Shown here piece by piece: positions 22,227-33,100 of a stretch of DNA of 64,000 nucleotides. A model generated the notes under the pieces. That model saw only the letters and a list, made by a program, of their open reading frames with translations. It was not told where the DNA came from and searched no databases. The position numbers and the translations under genes were made by a program. Location: positions 62,001 to 126,000 of the forward strand of contig MU839849.1 of the NCBI GenBank assembly GCA_030411725.1, written 5' to 3'. Each line of letters begins with the position of its first letter. The first letter of the stretch is position 1. The stretch comes from Echria macrotheca. Its lineage: Eukaryota; Ascomycota; Sordariomycetes; Sordariales; Schizotheciaceae.

Positions 22227-24548
22227 CTACACGCCACATGAGTCTAGTACCTCTTTGAACCTCAAGGGGTCATCCAAATATGCCTCCCTTACATGGTAGT
22301 AGACTGTATCCCATGTCTTTTCGCTCGACGGTCCAAACTCATCTCCTGCCTCCTTCAGCACTCCAAAGGGACCAAGGCCAAGGCAGGAGCTCTGTGTGAA
22401 TTTCTCCTCCATCGCGCGCGACGCGGTTTTCGTGGCCTGCAAGTCAAGAAATTTATCTTGCCATTTCTCCCGGGCCTGGAGATACCGAGTTTTGGCCTCC
22501 CGCAGTCTCTTGACTGCGGACTCGGCGACTGCCTGCCGAGCGAGCAGTACCTCGCCGTAACCCGCCACCGCATCCTCGGCGCAGTCTCTGCCCTTGGCCA
22601 AAACCGGCACGAACTCTTTCCGAAGCGCCTCCAATGCCTGAAAAATTGCCTCCTCATACTCCCCACGTTTTGAGTTCTTCTTGCGGGCTAACGAGGACGA
22701 CGAAGGCGTCCAGTCAGTCAGACGGCTGGTTCGCTCCAAAACATCGGCGGTGGCGTTGGCGATGTCCCGACTCTGTTGTGTGAGGCGGTCGATGGCCTTT
22801 TCAAGGGCGATAATCTCATCGTTGAGAGATGAAAGCATGGCCTCACAAGCCAGCAATGCTGACTCGGCAAGGCCGGCTTTCTTCCGGTATCGCTGGGTGA
22901 GCGTTGCCACGTCGACGCCTTCCCATGCTGTGGGGAATTGGAACTTGTATATATGGTTGAACGTCATGCCTACGGCAAATGCATAGCTGATCAGACTGCA
23001 TGTCGCAAAGTATGTGCCTTTGCTCTTGATGTCGGCGAGCGAGATCCATTCCACATTCAGTGCTGACTTTCTCTCGCGGCAGGTGTTGGCCTGGGACTCG
23101 TTGGCTTGCTTTTGATTCCGAGCGTCATTCATGCTTTTCTCGGCGTCTTTGATCTCCTCTTCTGTGGTGCGATGTTCCTCCCAAACCTCCTCCCTCTCGG
23201 TTTTCAGCCGACGGATCTCGTGGGCCTCCACGTCCTTCTTCCACGCAAAGACCTTGATGGTAGCGCTGATAGACTCGTCCCAGGTATGGCCAGTGAGACC
23301 ATTGTGATAATACGTCTCCCCAACGCAGGCGTTGTCGTCGTATGTTGACCAATATGCATAGCTTGGTGATGCAGGATCTCTGGTGACTTTTCTGATGGTG
23401 TGCTCGGTGTGGAAAGACCAATACAGCCGACTCCTGCTAAACAGATGGGATCTTTCATAGCCGTAGCGACTCTCTATCTCGACAAGTGCAGTCGTGTCAA
23501 GAGCGCTAATCTTCCGGCCGAGGTCCAGCCAACTCTGCCACTGAACATCCTTACGCGCGGTGAGCCGGCGTATTTTCGCTTCGAGGCTGGTTATCTCGGC
23601 CGCCTTTTTCTTTGCAATATCCTCGTAGTAGCGTAGGTCAATGTCGATACCCATTTGAAGAGTCTTGTCCATAGTCTTCAAGGCCTGCGACTTGGGGTAT
23701 TTAAGTTGGGTCACTGGTTGGCTCGGGTCTGAAGTGATCTCAGTGAGCCATTTTGCCATTGCTCGGTGGGAAAAATAAACAGCTACTGGGTCGTTGGGAT
23801 CCGGTAGGTTCTCCATGAAGTGGTGCGACGCGGTATAAACGCGAAACTTCGAACACACTTCATCCCGGCGCACTGCCGTGTCGGGATCGAAGAGCCGCTC
23901 GGCGTCGACCTTTGTGTGAAGGAAGTGGAACTTTTTATTCAGGTTCGACAGCCTGAAGATGTCCAGGTACTCCTGCAATAACCCCTGCATCGAAAAGTTG
24001 AGCGGATTTGGCAGCGCGATGACGAAGCAGACGCTGTTGATGTGGCCAATATCAGCCAAAGTCTTGAGGATGGCCATCTTGTGCTTCTCGTCGACGACTC
24101 GTAATGGTAGCGTGCCTTGTTGCGGCGTCTTCGTCTCTTTTTTATTCATCGCAGCAAGGTTGTCGGTGTCGTCTAAGCCCGGCGTGTCGATGATTCTTAG
24201 GTGGATGTGTTTGCGGTTGGGTCGCGAGTATTCTTCGGCAGCAACTTCCATCAGATCGGAGACATCTTGGGTGGTAAAGGTATCCATGTTGACATCGCGC
24301 TGCATCCCGTCATCATCTTTGATGAAATGATCACGGAGATCAATGGCGACTTCGAAAGAAGTACATTCCTTGGTGGTCGAAGAGTTTCCGTTCCCGATCT
24401 TGACATTGTCGCCTTGATTTTTGAGCCCGGCATAATCGAAGATGGCTCGGATGAGGGAGCTTTTGCCCTGTTGAGTACAACCGACTAAAACGACTGTTAC
24501 CGGCTGCTTGCCGCAGCTGCAGCTGAGCTTTGTCCCGTCTACTGCCAT
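22227..24548 (-). CDS. P-loop GTPase A with long coiled coils
   Basis: A 773-residue, single-exon protein. G1 is GCTQQGKSS (residues 23-31), the switch I region carries IGNGNSSTTKECTSFEV, G3 is IIDTPGLDD and G4 is HTKVD. The pattern is TRAFAC/AIG1-like (GIMAP- or Toc34-like) rather than Ras- or dynamin-type. The remaining ~500 residues are mostly charged heptads (AAEITSLEAKIRRL, EAHEIRRLKTEREEVWEEHRTTEEE). A hydrophobic segment near residue 510 (FATCSLISYAFAVGMTF) could dip into a membrane. It shares motifs and overall plan with the genes at 25273, 27244 and 29401. Its start at 24548 faces gene B across a 724-bp promoter. A role in membrane-associated or self-assembling defence is an inference by analogy to GIMAPs. 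Confidence 0.88.
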   Translation of the reverse strand: MAVDGTKLSCSCGKQPVTVVLVGCTQQGKSSLIRAIFDYAGLKNQGDNVKIGNGNSSTTKECTSFEVAIDLRDHFIKDDDGMQRDVNMDTFTTQDVSDLMEVAAEEYSRPNRKHIHLRIIDTPGLDDTDNLAAMNKKETKTPQQGTLPLRVVDEKHKMAILKTLADIGHINSVCFVIALPNPLNFSMQGLLQEYLDIFRLSNLNKKFHFLHTKVDAERLFDPDTAVRRDEVCSKFRVYTASHHFMENLPDPNDPVAVYFSHRAMAKWLTEITSDPSQPVTQLKYPKSQALKTMDKTLQMGIDIDLRYYEDIAKKKAAEITSLEAKIRRLTARKDVQWQSWLDLGRKISALDTTALVEIESRYGYERSHLFSRSRLYWSFHTEHTIRKVTRDPASPSYAYWSTYDDNACVGETYYHNGLTGHTWDESISATIKVFAWKKDVEAHEIRRLKTEREEVWEEHRTTEEEIKDAEKSMNDARNQKQANESQANTCRERKSALNVEWISLADIKSKGTYFATCSLISYAFAVGMTFNHIYKFQFPTAWEGVDVATLTQRYRKKAGLAESALLACEAMLSSLNDEIIALEKAIDRLTQQSRDIANATADVLERTSRLTDWTPSSSSLARKKNSKRGEYEEAIFQALEALRKEFVPVLAKGRDCAEDAVAGYGEVLLARQAVAESAVKRLREAKTRYLQAREKWQDKFLDLQATKTASRAMEEKFTQSSCLGLGPFGVLKEAGDEFGPSSEKTWDTVYYHVREAYLDDPLRFKEVLDSCGV

Positions 24549-25272
24549 GGCGAGAGGCGAAGGGCGTTAGGACGAGTCTCCAAGTTCAGACGTGGCTGGT
24601 GTCGACTATCTGAGGTCTGGCGATGGTGCTGGCCCAAACCCGGGGCGGTGATAGCAATGTCCGAGCCGGTCCATCCTGAAGACGGGGCCATGAAAACGCC
24701 AAGATGGACCGGAAAGGTCGTGTGGTAATCAAGTGCCCTTTTCTGCCAGAGCCTTGTCTATCATTCAGGTACCGGTACCAAGGCAAGGATACCCGACCGC
24801 TAATCCTAGTTTGACGCGGGGTCTAGATGTGGCGGACGTCGAATGACCATGCGTCGTGTTATCGAGGGCTAAACGCCACTGGCCCAAATCGGATTCAGCT
24901 CCCACGCATTTTGGCCCGCGAGCTGAGCCAAAAGTGTTACCGCGTTTCCAGAACGGTCATCTGCCCAATATTTGATGGTGTGGACCAAGTTCTGGCCAAA
25001 GAAAAAATAGCAACGGGGTGCATGCGGTTGTAGCCCTGTCGAGGAGGCTTGACCTAGTCCTGGCCTCCATGCTCGACGGCTTGTGAAAATGGAAGAAGTA
25101 TCAGCGAGGCTCTAGCCTGGGGGAGGGATACAACGGGGTGTTAAAACCCAACTTTCTCATACGGAATGGTGCCTTCGTTGGCTCCAACACCCCAATATTT
25201 GCCACTATTTTCGACCCGACACTTGCAGTCCAGCTCCTGAACAGGCACATTGCACCCCGAGTAGAAGGTGAT
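24549..25272. promoter_or_regulatory. Bidirectional promoter of GTPases A and B
   Basis: A 724-bp stretch between two divergent starts. I see no TATA box that I would defend and no gene. Given the head-to-head layout of homologous genes it probably serves both. Confidence 0.4.
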
Positions 25273-27022
25273 ATGAGCACTACTCCTCCACCAGAATACA
25301 GCTTGACCGTTGCTCCTTCTCACTCCTCAGGAGCTACCCCTACACTACCGAGTCCGGAAGTCAACATGGTCACCCAAAGCATTCCCGCCGGCACCGAAAA
25401 CGGGCCAGCTCCTCCGCAAAAGCCCATCAACATCTTGATTCTCGGTGAGACACAGAACGGAAAAAGCACCCTAATCAAGCAGCTCGGTGTCTACGGTCGG
25501 AAGCGCGACAACAATATCGGCATTGGCAATGGTACGCAGAGATATCCCAAGCCACCCGTTGTGATGTTCTTGTTGAAACTAACTTTCCGTCTTGCCAATA
25601 GGCAATTTGTCGTGCACGACTGAAGTTGGTGTCTACCCACTGATGACGAAGCTTCGTACCTACTATCTTGCGGATCGGAATGGCCGTCGGATCAAGGATG
25701 CGAACTTCAGCGATCTAGTCGACTACACCGAGGATGACGCACTCGTGGCAGCCAACGAGCCTGATCACGGTGGCAAGGCCTTCCGCTTCGACCTGATCGA
25801 CACGCCCGGTCTGGACGACTCCAGCGGCAATGACATGGAGATCATGGCGAACATCATTGCAAGAGTCAGCGATATTGGATACTTGAATGCTTTGGTGTAT
25901 GTTAGATCTCTGGACAAGCCTTTCAGCGAGTCGTTCAACCGATTCTACGAGTACCTGCGTCGGTGCATGCCCAACCTGTTCCAGGGGCTCATTATCGCCC
26001 ACACCCGCTACACCGTCGACCGTGAGGACGAGGCACAGAGGGCTGGCCGCAACTTCCGGAAGGATCGCCGCGATGCTTTTCGCAAAGCAACCAAGTGCTC
26101 CGACGAACTGTCGCATATCTTCATGGACAACGACCCGGACCCGGAGATGCCGTTCCAGGTGGTGCAGTCATACAACTCGTGCCATGCGCTGCTAGACTTG
26201 GCCAGGTCTCAGCGGCCGATTGATGTTGCCAACAATGTTTACCTGCTTAAGGCACCCACCATGATCAACGTGGACAGTCATGTTCTGCTAGCATTGACAC
26301 GCCAAAACACCAAGCTCAAGGAACGTCTAGCGCGAGAGATGGCGGCAGCATCCAAGTCAAAGAATAAGGTGCTTCGCATCAAACGCGAAATATCTCGGCT
26401 CAATGCGCGGGCGGCTGAGCACCAGGAGGCTCTCGACAAGCTGGACACCGACGATGAAATTGTGTTGGGACGCAAGACGGTTGCCGAAGATTACACCTTG
26501 GGCAACCTGTTTTTTGAGGGCCAACTCTGGCTGGACAAGCGTGATGTCAGCTACGACAGCGACTGTATCATATCCAAGGTCACCCAGACCACGGGCAATG
26601 GTTGCCGCTGGCTGGATGTCGACCATCGCGGCACCACCTGGCGTGCTACGTTGAAATCCAGCATCTTCCGCAGCATCAACGGCTCGGCCACTTTCTACAC
26701 TTCGAACCGGCTCAAGCACCAGAGCGCAATCCTTCAGCTGCGTGGACGCATCCGTGATGCCAAAGAGTCGGCCAGACATCAGGAGGATATTCTGGCTGAG
26801 CTGGACGACCCGGTCGACGTGGACCACCTGGCCGAAACACTCCAGAACGATGTAGATCGCTGTGATACGACCATTGAAAGGATCCAGCGAGACACCTTTG
26901 ATGCCGGTCTCTGGCCAGCTCTGCGGCGGTTTTATCAGTCTCGCACTCCGCCCAGCAAGTCCGATATTGTTGACTTTGTTGCGATCTACGATCCAGAGAC
27001 AGCAAAGTTGATGTCATTCTGA
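25273..27022 (+). CDS. P-loop GTPase B
   Basis: Exons 25273-25531 and 25602-27022, with a 70-nt intron (GTACGC...CAATAG) that falls inside the switch I motif and restores IGIGNGNLSCTTEVG; 559 residues. G1 is GETQNGKST and G3 is LIDTPGLDDSS. The G4 position reads HTRYTVD, lacking the usual Lys. The N-terminal ~50 residues are Pro/Ser/Thr-rich. The C-terminal half has predicted coiled coils (LKERLAREMAAASKSKNKVLRIKREISRL) flanking a conserved globular part (LFFEGQLWLDKRDV). That module is matched in gene C by SLFFKGTIFRQRI and in gene D more loosely, so these genes are paralogues. Tail-to-tail with gene C. Confidence 0.88.
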
Positions 27023-27243
27023 GCCATGGTTTCACGGCAGTTCAAGTGGGATTAGCAACAGGGATTCTCATAGCAATCTAGTACACGCAATGCAAGCACT
27101 TGCAAGTTTTCCACAAGATATCACACAGCAGCCATTCAAACCCCCTGGATTTTATGAACGAGCAAAGTGAAGCTATCTTAATGGGAGCAGAATCATACGT
27201 ATTACAGGTGAGAGTGCCCCGAAGAGAGAGCAGAATGGCACGG

Positions 27244-28986
27244 TCAGAAGTCCACATCGGCTAGCTCCTTCTTGAGCGGTCGGACCAGATCAAAAGGCAG
27301 CTCCGCAGCTTTCACAAAGTCCAACAGATGAGCGTCCGTTATCTCGCTGGGCCGTTTAATGTATCTCGACCTCGCGGCGTCGTTGAAAGCCTTGTCAATC
27401 GGTGGATCAGGTTGGCGCAGGATTTCGACCAGGTTCCGCGCCGTCTCGACCCGCGTGACCAACTCCTCAAGCTTCTTGTCCGTCTCCCCATCACCATCCT
27501 CGCCCGCCCCGTTGCCGAGTGACAGAGCAGCGAACCTGTCTGCCATCTCACTCTGGTTGTCAGCCAGTCTGGCCTCGTCCTGGCGTTTCAGCCGACGCTT
27601 TTCGGCGATCAGGTCGCGGTATTTGACGCGGTTCGTAGTCTGTGACCGCGCCAGCAAATTGGGTGCCTTGCCCGGCTGGCCTTCGTACTGGCCGCGCCAG
27701 GTCTTGGTGCCCGAGTCGAAGCCGCAGTTCTGCTGGATCCAGCGTCCCCGCGCGTTGTCCTCCGTCTCGACGGTGAATCGCTCATACTCGGGTTCGGTGA
27801 TAGGGAGAGTGCCACGGATGCGCTGCCGGAAGATGGTGCCCTTGAAAAAGAGACTCACCGCGCTGGGGTCGTCATCGGTCGAATAGGTCTGGATGGCGTA
27901 CACGGTGTCGTTATCCAATCGGTCCAAGTCCTCCTCCAGTCGTGCGATCGAGTTGGTTAGCTCTTCTTTTGTCTGTTGGAGACTGCTTCGTAGTGCCTGC
28001 CGGTCTGTCGCCGCTCGCCGCAAGTTGCGGAGTTCTGTCGACCAGCGGTCGATGGCAATTTGGAGTCCGCGTTGCAGCCTGGCGTCGATGGCGAGCATGT
28101 CTGGGCTCTTGACCAGACGCATCTGCGTGATGGGCATGGGCTGAGCCGCGCTCCAGAATGAGACAATATGGGCAATGGTGTTTCGCGAGAGCAGTTCGGC
28201 ATACGCCAGTGTCTCCTTGGGCTTGCTGTCGAGGAAGAAGTGCCTAGGACTCAGCTTTTCGCCCAGCGCCTGGCGGAAGTCGGCAGCACGCTGCTTGATG
28301 ATGCTGGCACGGGCACTGTCGGCCGGGCTGCTGAGCAACTTGTCGCGTATGAGGTGTGCCTTCTTGCGGCCCAGACTGGCCAGGTCGAAATGCGTATTGA
28401 CGACGGCCAGACCGCCAAAAAGATTAGGCATGCAGTCATGGTAGTGCTTGATGACGGTCTGGAACGAGTAGGAAAATGCGTTGTTGGAATTGTAGATGAG
28501 CACGATGGCGTTGACGTTTCGTTCCCACTCATTCGGCGACTTGGAAAGGCCATTAAGCGTCGTAAGGACATCCTGCATGTTTTCGAAATCTTTGTTGGCG
28601 CTGTCATCGAGCCCCGGCGTGTCGATCAGTCGAAGCCGGAGATAGGGGGCGTCGGGATCCTGCAGCCGGATGTCGAAGCGTGAGGTGCTCTGCTTGCGCC
28701 ACCAGTTGTTTTCCAGCACCCTCTGTTCGTCCACGGCGATGTCAGGCACGTCGGCGTGGCCGCGAGTTTCCCTGTCGAACATGATATACTCGGACGTGGG
28801 GATCTCTACGTCGTAGAAGCCAACCTTGTCGGTGCAGCTGGTGCTGCCGTTGCCCTCCTTGCCGAAGTCGACTGACTTCCGAGACATCCTGATGATGCGG
28901 TTGATGAAGGTTGTTTTGCCATTTTGGGAAGGGCCAATGACCAACACAACGATGGGCGAGTCTGGGTTGGCAACACGAGCAGACAT
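27244..28986 (-). CDS. P-loop GTPase C
   Basis: A 580-residue, single-exon paralogue of genes A and B. G1 is GPSQNGKTT, switch I is KEGNGSTSCTDKVGFYDVE, G3 is LIDTPGLDDSA, and the G4-like segment is VVNTHFD. The shared Gln-x-Gly-Lys P-loop (Q[NQ]GK[ST]) across A, B and C is a distinctive group signature. The C-terminal half repeats the coiled coil / SLFFKGTIF / coiled coil plan, ending with an acidic insert (GAGEDGDGETDKK) and a helical tail. The ATG at 28986 (MSARVANPDSP) is preferred; five residues upstream there is only a non-ATG codon. It starts back to back with gene D across 414 bp. Confidence 0.88.
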   Translation of the reverse strand: MSARVANPDSPIVVLVIGPSQNGKTTFINRIIRMSRKSVDFGKEGNGSTSCTDKVGFYDVEIPTSEYIMFDRETRGHADVPDIAVDEQRVLENNWWRKQSTSRFDIRLQDPDAPYLRLRLIDTPGLDDSANKDFENMQDVLTTLNGLSKSPNEWERNVNAIVLIYNSNNAFSYSFQTVIKHYHDCMPNLFGGLAVVNTHFDLASLGRKKAHLIRDKLLSSPADSARASIIKQRAADFRQALGEKLSPRHFFLDSKPKETLAYAELLSRNTIAHIVSFWSAAQPMPITQMRLVKSPDMLAIDARLQRGLQIAIDRWSTELRNLRRAATDRQALRSSLQQTKEELTNSIARLEEDLDRLDNDTVYAIQTYSTDDDPSAVSLFFKGTIFRQRIRGTLPITEPEYERFTVETEDNARGRWIQQNCGFDSGTKTWRGQYEGQPGKAPNLLARSQTTNRVKYRDLIAEKRRLKRQDEARLADNQSEMADRFAALSLGNGAGEDGDGETDKKLEELVTRVETARNLVEILRQPDPPIDKAFNDAARSRYIKRPSEITDAHLLDFVKAAELPFDLVRPLKKELADVDF

Positions 28987-29400
28987 GGTGGGGAACTTCA
29001 ATATGGCGGTGCACTCAAGGTAGGTAGCAATAAACTCCCAGCCAAGGGATTTTCAGGGAAGACAAGACGGAGGGAGTTTACCAAAGATGCCGCTTCAGGA
29101 GACCTGGCACCAACGTGTTGTAGAGCCTCCCGAGGGAAATAACCATGTAGGAAATGCACAGACCGGTGGATGCGGTTCTAGACTCGATTCCCGGGTTTGG
29201 TCTTCTGTAGGGTGGGTGGGCGCCAATTCGCCACCCAATGCTGTGATCAAATCTTATGCATGCAGACAGGCCAGCACTCAGCCGTAATATTCGCAAACCT
29301 TGTCCGGCGATGCTTGGCAGTCAGGTACCGGTACGAATGGACACGAACTCGACTGGAACCAACAGGGAAAAGTCCTTCCCAATAAATCGCGCTATCTGCA
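28987..29400. promoter_or_regulatory. Bidirectional promoter of genes C and D
   Basis: A 414-bp spacer between divergent starts of GTPase C and its G-domain-less relative D. No motif that I can defend. Confidence 0.35.
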
Positions 29401-31091
29401 ATGGGGACCACACCCTCGGTTTTCGAGGACATGCGGACCAGGCTCAAGCTCTCATTGGCAATTTCCTCGTCTCCCAAGCGGCAAACATCGTCGATCGAGT
29501 CCCCTGAGAACTGGCGTCAGGCAGAGCTTTACAACGAATGTTTGGGACGGTTGGGCTTCGACAATTGTCCGGGTGAAAACTATCTCGTGTGGAAGCCTCA
29601 CCATGGGGTCGCTTTCGGATCCTGTATGCAGTGACCGGGAAAACAAGTAGGTATACAAAAACGCATTCGGCAGGCTGCGCTGCGATGCATCCTCATCTTC
29701 TTTATTTTCATCTTGGCTGACGAGGTGGACTTGCTACCAGGCTATCGGCGGACGTGGCATGCCAGGAGCTCCTCCAAACGCTGGACCGGCACTATGTCAA
29801 GTTACAACGACGCATCCAAGAACAGGAGGAATTTGCGGCCAAAGAAGCAGCAAACATCCAGAGGCACCAAGCCACATGTGACGAACAGGAAGCTCGGAAG
29901 ACGCACATATGGAAACAGCTTGACTTTCTTGACACGTGCGACATGGAACAGATTCCCCAGAGGCAAATCCGTGGTCAGTCGGCGTTCCACCAGGAGAGGA
30001 GCATGCTTTCAATTAGGCCGTCGTTCAAGTTTGATTTGACATCCTCGGTTCCCATCCGAGACTGGATCTGCCAGCAGAGCGCCGGTGTCAAATGGGACCC
30101 CATCATCTGTGTTAAGGGAACCACGACACTCACATCGACGGCGCACGCTAGATCCTTCGCGACATCCACAGCAGCCATAGAACTGCTCGGATGGCGCAAA
30201 GAAATTTACGCCGATGAGATCAGCCGGCTTCGCGGCTGGCTTATCGAGATCGAGTCCTCCATCAGCTACCACACTTCTCTCATCAAAGAAAGTACAGACC
30301 GCATCGGCGCGAAGGCCCAGGAGGTAGAAGAGGTCCGCCAGGAGCTCGGCCGATACCAGCGCGACTTCATCGCCCTCCACCGTGCAAGCGCCGCTACTAG
30401 CCACGCCAACCTCTTTTTACCCATCAAAGTCCATGTACAACTCGAAGCCGGCAGCCTCTCCGGATATGCGGCCGCGACCTTCAATCTCGGGACTGAGATC
30501 GATTCACCACCAGAGATCGCCTCCTCGCTTGCCCGGGCCATCGAGGCGTGCAAGACGGAACTGGCCTCCGCCAAAACCAAGATGGACGAGTACGCCGAGG
30601 CGCATGACTGGGTGATGTCGAGCGAAACTCAATCTCAGCTAGTGCTTATCAACGCTTTGCTACGGTATGCCGCCGTCGGGCACCCGCCGGACTTCGTTCC
30701 TGTTTCTGCGGCGCTGGACAAAATGCTCCCAGCTTCGAAAGGGACAGAGATTGCACTTTTCAAAGAGGAGTGTGAGCGGGAGATGAGTGATCTAATGCAT
30801 TACGCAAAGCAGATGAACAGCGACATTAAAGCGACGTTTGACGGGCTCGGTGATGGCTCCATCGTCAGTGGGGAGGAAGCCAGGAAGCGAAGCGCTGAGA
30901 TGGCGACGGCCCGGGAGGCGCTAGGGAGACAGATCGACACCATGGACAGGGTGTGCGGGTTGGTGACGGCGCGGAAGCAGCCCCTCGGTGTTGCGGCGGC
31001 GCTGCAGTCACCACGGTATAGAGGGGAAGGGGGGCTTGCGGATGCGTTCTTCTCCATCTACACGGGAGAACGGCTTCTTGCTGGAGAATGA
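29401..31091 (+). CDS. Coiled-coil relative of the GTPases, no G domain
   Basis: The main exon (open to the stop at 31091) encodes ~450 residues that parallel the C-terminal part of GTPase A: heptads (RIQEQEEFAAKEAANIQRH), KTHIWKQLDFLD against A's WQSWLDLGRKISALD, then a DEISRLRGWLIEIESSIS helix matching A's HEIRRLKTEREEVW. No Walker A or DTPG motif occurs anywhere. I propose exons 29401-29630 and 29741-31091 (110-nt intron, GTGACC donor, TACCAG acceptor), giving 526 residues; exon 1 begins at an ATG and reads coding-like but has no known domain. The 5' exon is uncertain, the 3' exon is firm. It may be a partner or decoy of the GTPases, or the relic of a lost G domain. Confidence 0.7.
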
Positions 31092-31743
31092 GATTATGTA
31101 ACCGGGGGGAGGGTAGGGTCTGTACGCGTCACAAAATTTGAGAGTTATCTAGAATCTAGTAGGCGCGCCTATCCGGGGACTGGTATCAGGTGTGATCCAT
31201 GCACCTTGTTTCAACCCCGGATTGCGCTGGACCTGGTTGACGGCGCAGGGGGCGTCACTGACCACGCTCGGCGCCATGACGGTGCGTGCATGTGAGAATC
31301 GGGGAAATAATAGCCGGCGAGGGGATGCAATCGTATCAGAGCACGACAGAATTGAAAAGATGCTTCCTACCTCAAGTCATTTGATCATAAGAGATCATCT
31401 ATTCTCGACTGTAATCTCAACATGAACCCTACCTAGGTACCTACCTACCCACGTGCCAAATGGTGCATACGTATCACTAGTACCGAGATTACCTACCTAG
31501 GTATTGGACACCGTCTGAGTCCAAAAACCGCCCTCCAAGGCATCGCCGCGCTCATTGGAGTCGGAATGGAAGTATGAAGAAACCAAATCTGACAAGTGAT
31601 CCCACCTGTTAGACGTAGTGTCGAAAGAGATCCACATCTAGTCGCTCTAGGCACAGAGCCTTCCCAGCTTTACACGGCCATGTTAGGCTCACCATATCCG
31701 GAATCCCTTGCGGTGCACCCGGAAGTAGCGTAGGGACTTTAGA
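31092..31743. other. Intergenic region
   Basis: Has clustered TACCTAGGTACCTACCTACC repeats near 31429-31450 and again near 31490-31502. No gene seen. Confidence 0.35.
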
Positions 31744-32565
31744 TTACGGAGTAGATGCACATAGTGTTAGGAGCTCGGGTATGTTGCCCTCAAAGGCACC
31801 CGGCTCACCTATGATGTTCAGTTGAGTGAGGCCGCTGGTTTTCGGCCTTCCGAGAGGAGGCCAGACCTGGCAGAAGCCGAAGATACTCATCCTTTCTCTG
31901 TGGTCTGGGGGCTTGGCTGAGGCCCTGCACGGTTCCAATTGATGTCGCCGTTCACAGGGCATCAAGCACCCTTTCCACACGGGACTCAGAAAGCGATCTT
32001 GCCGCAAAGGAGCGTCAACTCGGGGAGGCATAGGTTAATGATGATCATCATACTGAAGCGGTGGGGAAGTGCTGGGTATGCAAAGTTCGTGAACCGTAAA
32101 GCACTGGCTTCCTCAACTGAGTGGTACTCGGTAAACACGGCGACTTTGCGGGTCCAGGCGATGTCTTGGATCTTGGCGGAGAAATTGTGTACCTCTCCGT
32201 CGTAGATGTACACCACGAATGGGCGAAGGTTTTGGCGACTTTCTGGGTCTAAGGTTTCGGATGCGGGTTGTATATTGTACCTTGAACAGGAATGATGCGT
32301 ACCGTATCTATTGTCCGGGCTACCACTAGCTGTGTTACATTATCTGCGGACGGGGTTGACCTCGACTCCGTTGACGAGAGCGACGATGCGGGTTGTCGAC
32401 TAGGGCTGGGATCAGCCGATGGGCGTGTATACCGCTCTCAAAAATGCGGGCGTCACAATTCAGGACGGGCGTGATGGCTTCGTAGGCTCCGAGCCGGCGG
32501 TTGACAAGTGAGAGACTTGCGAGACCGTGCCGTGGTGAGATTTGGCAGTGGCGGACACCTGCAAA
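31744..32565 (-). pseudogene. Possible decayed F-box-like gene
   Basis: Minus-strand segments read like parts of a fungal F-box protein but in different frames with stops between them. After a TTTTTGCAG acceptor-like site near 32560 one reads HGLASLSLVNRRL and AITPVLNCDARIFE, the usual post-F-box pattern. Further on come FVVYIYDGEVHNFSAKIQD and HSVEEASALRFTNFAYPAL, then a leucine-rich stretch SGLTQLNIIGEPGAFEGN. No intron arrangement I tried connects all parts. It may be a pseudogene or a gene with several introns that I could not resolve. Confidence 0.3.
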
Positions 32566-33070
32566 AACATCAGCAGGTCAGATTTGTTTGCAGTGGGAGC
32601 CAAGGTCGATTTACCTGATCGTCAACTCATCCGATCAGTTCCGAGGTGCCGAAAAGGGCAGCTGCGGCTGTTATCTTTCCGAGTGCTGGGCAGTCAGAGC
32701 AGTTGGGATGACAGAATGCGGGGAAAAGCTTGATTTCGAAACTGTAGGGCAAAATTAGGGGGTTGGCTCGGCGGTGTCAACCACCTCGCTTAGCGGCTGG
32801 GCCATGCCCTATAGGGGGTGGTTACAGTAGCCCACCCACCGTGAATCCTTGGGCTGTTGGAGTCGTCATCTGTTAACTTGGTCATTGACTCTTGAACATG
32901 TGCATTTTTTAATTGTCCCAACTTGTCATAACGGTCCCAGACAGAATGGGGACCGACCTATTCATTCTCACGTAGACATTAGCTACCTAGTATACGGAGG
33001 CTCCGGCCAAAAGAAAGGGTCCCCTCGCCCAGTGCGCAGATCTCCCCTACTCACTGCCTGGCCAACTACT
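32566..33070. other. Intergenic, up to transposon
   Basis: No supportable feature between the F-box-like region and the left end of the Tc1/mariner element. Confidence 0.3.
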
Positions 33071-33072
33071 TA

Positions 33073-33100
33073 TAGTGGGTGCTCAAAAAAACGGTAATTC
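33073..33100 (+). repeat. Left terminal inverted repeat of Tc1/mariner element
   Basis: Begins TAGTGGGTGC after target TA; pairs with the right repeat with a few mismatches. Confidence 0.85.
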
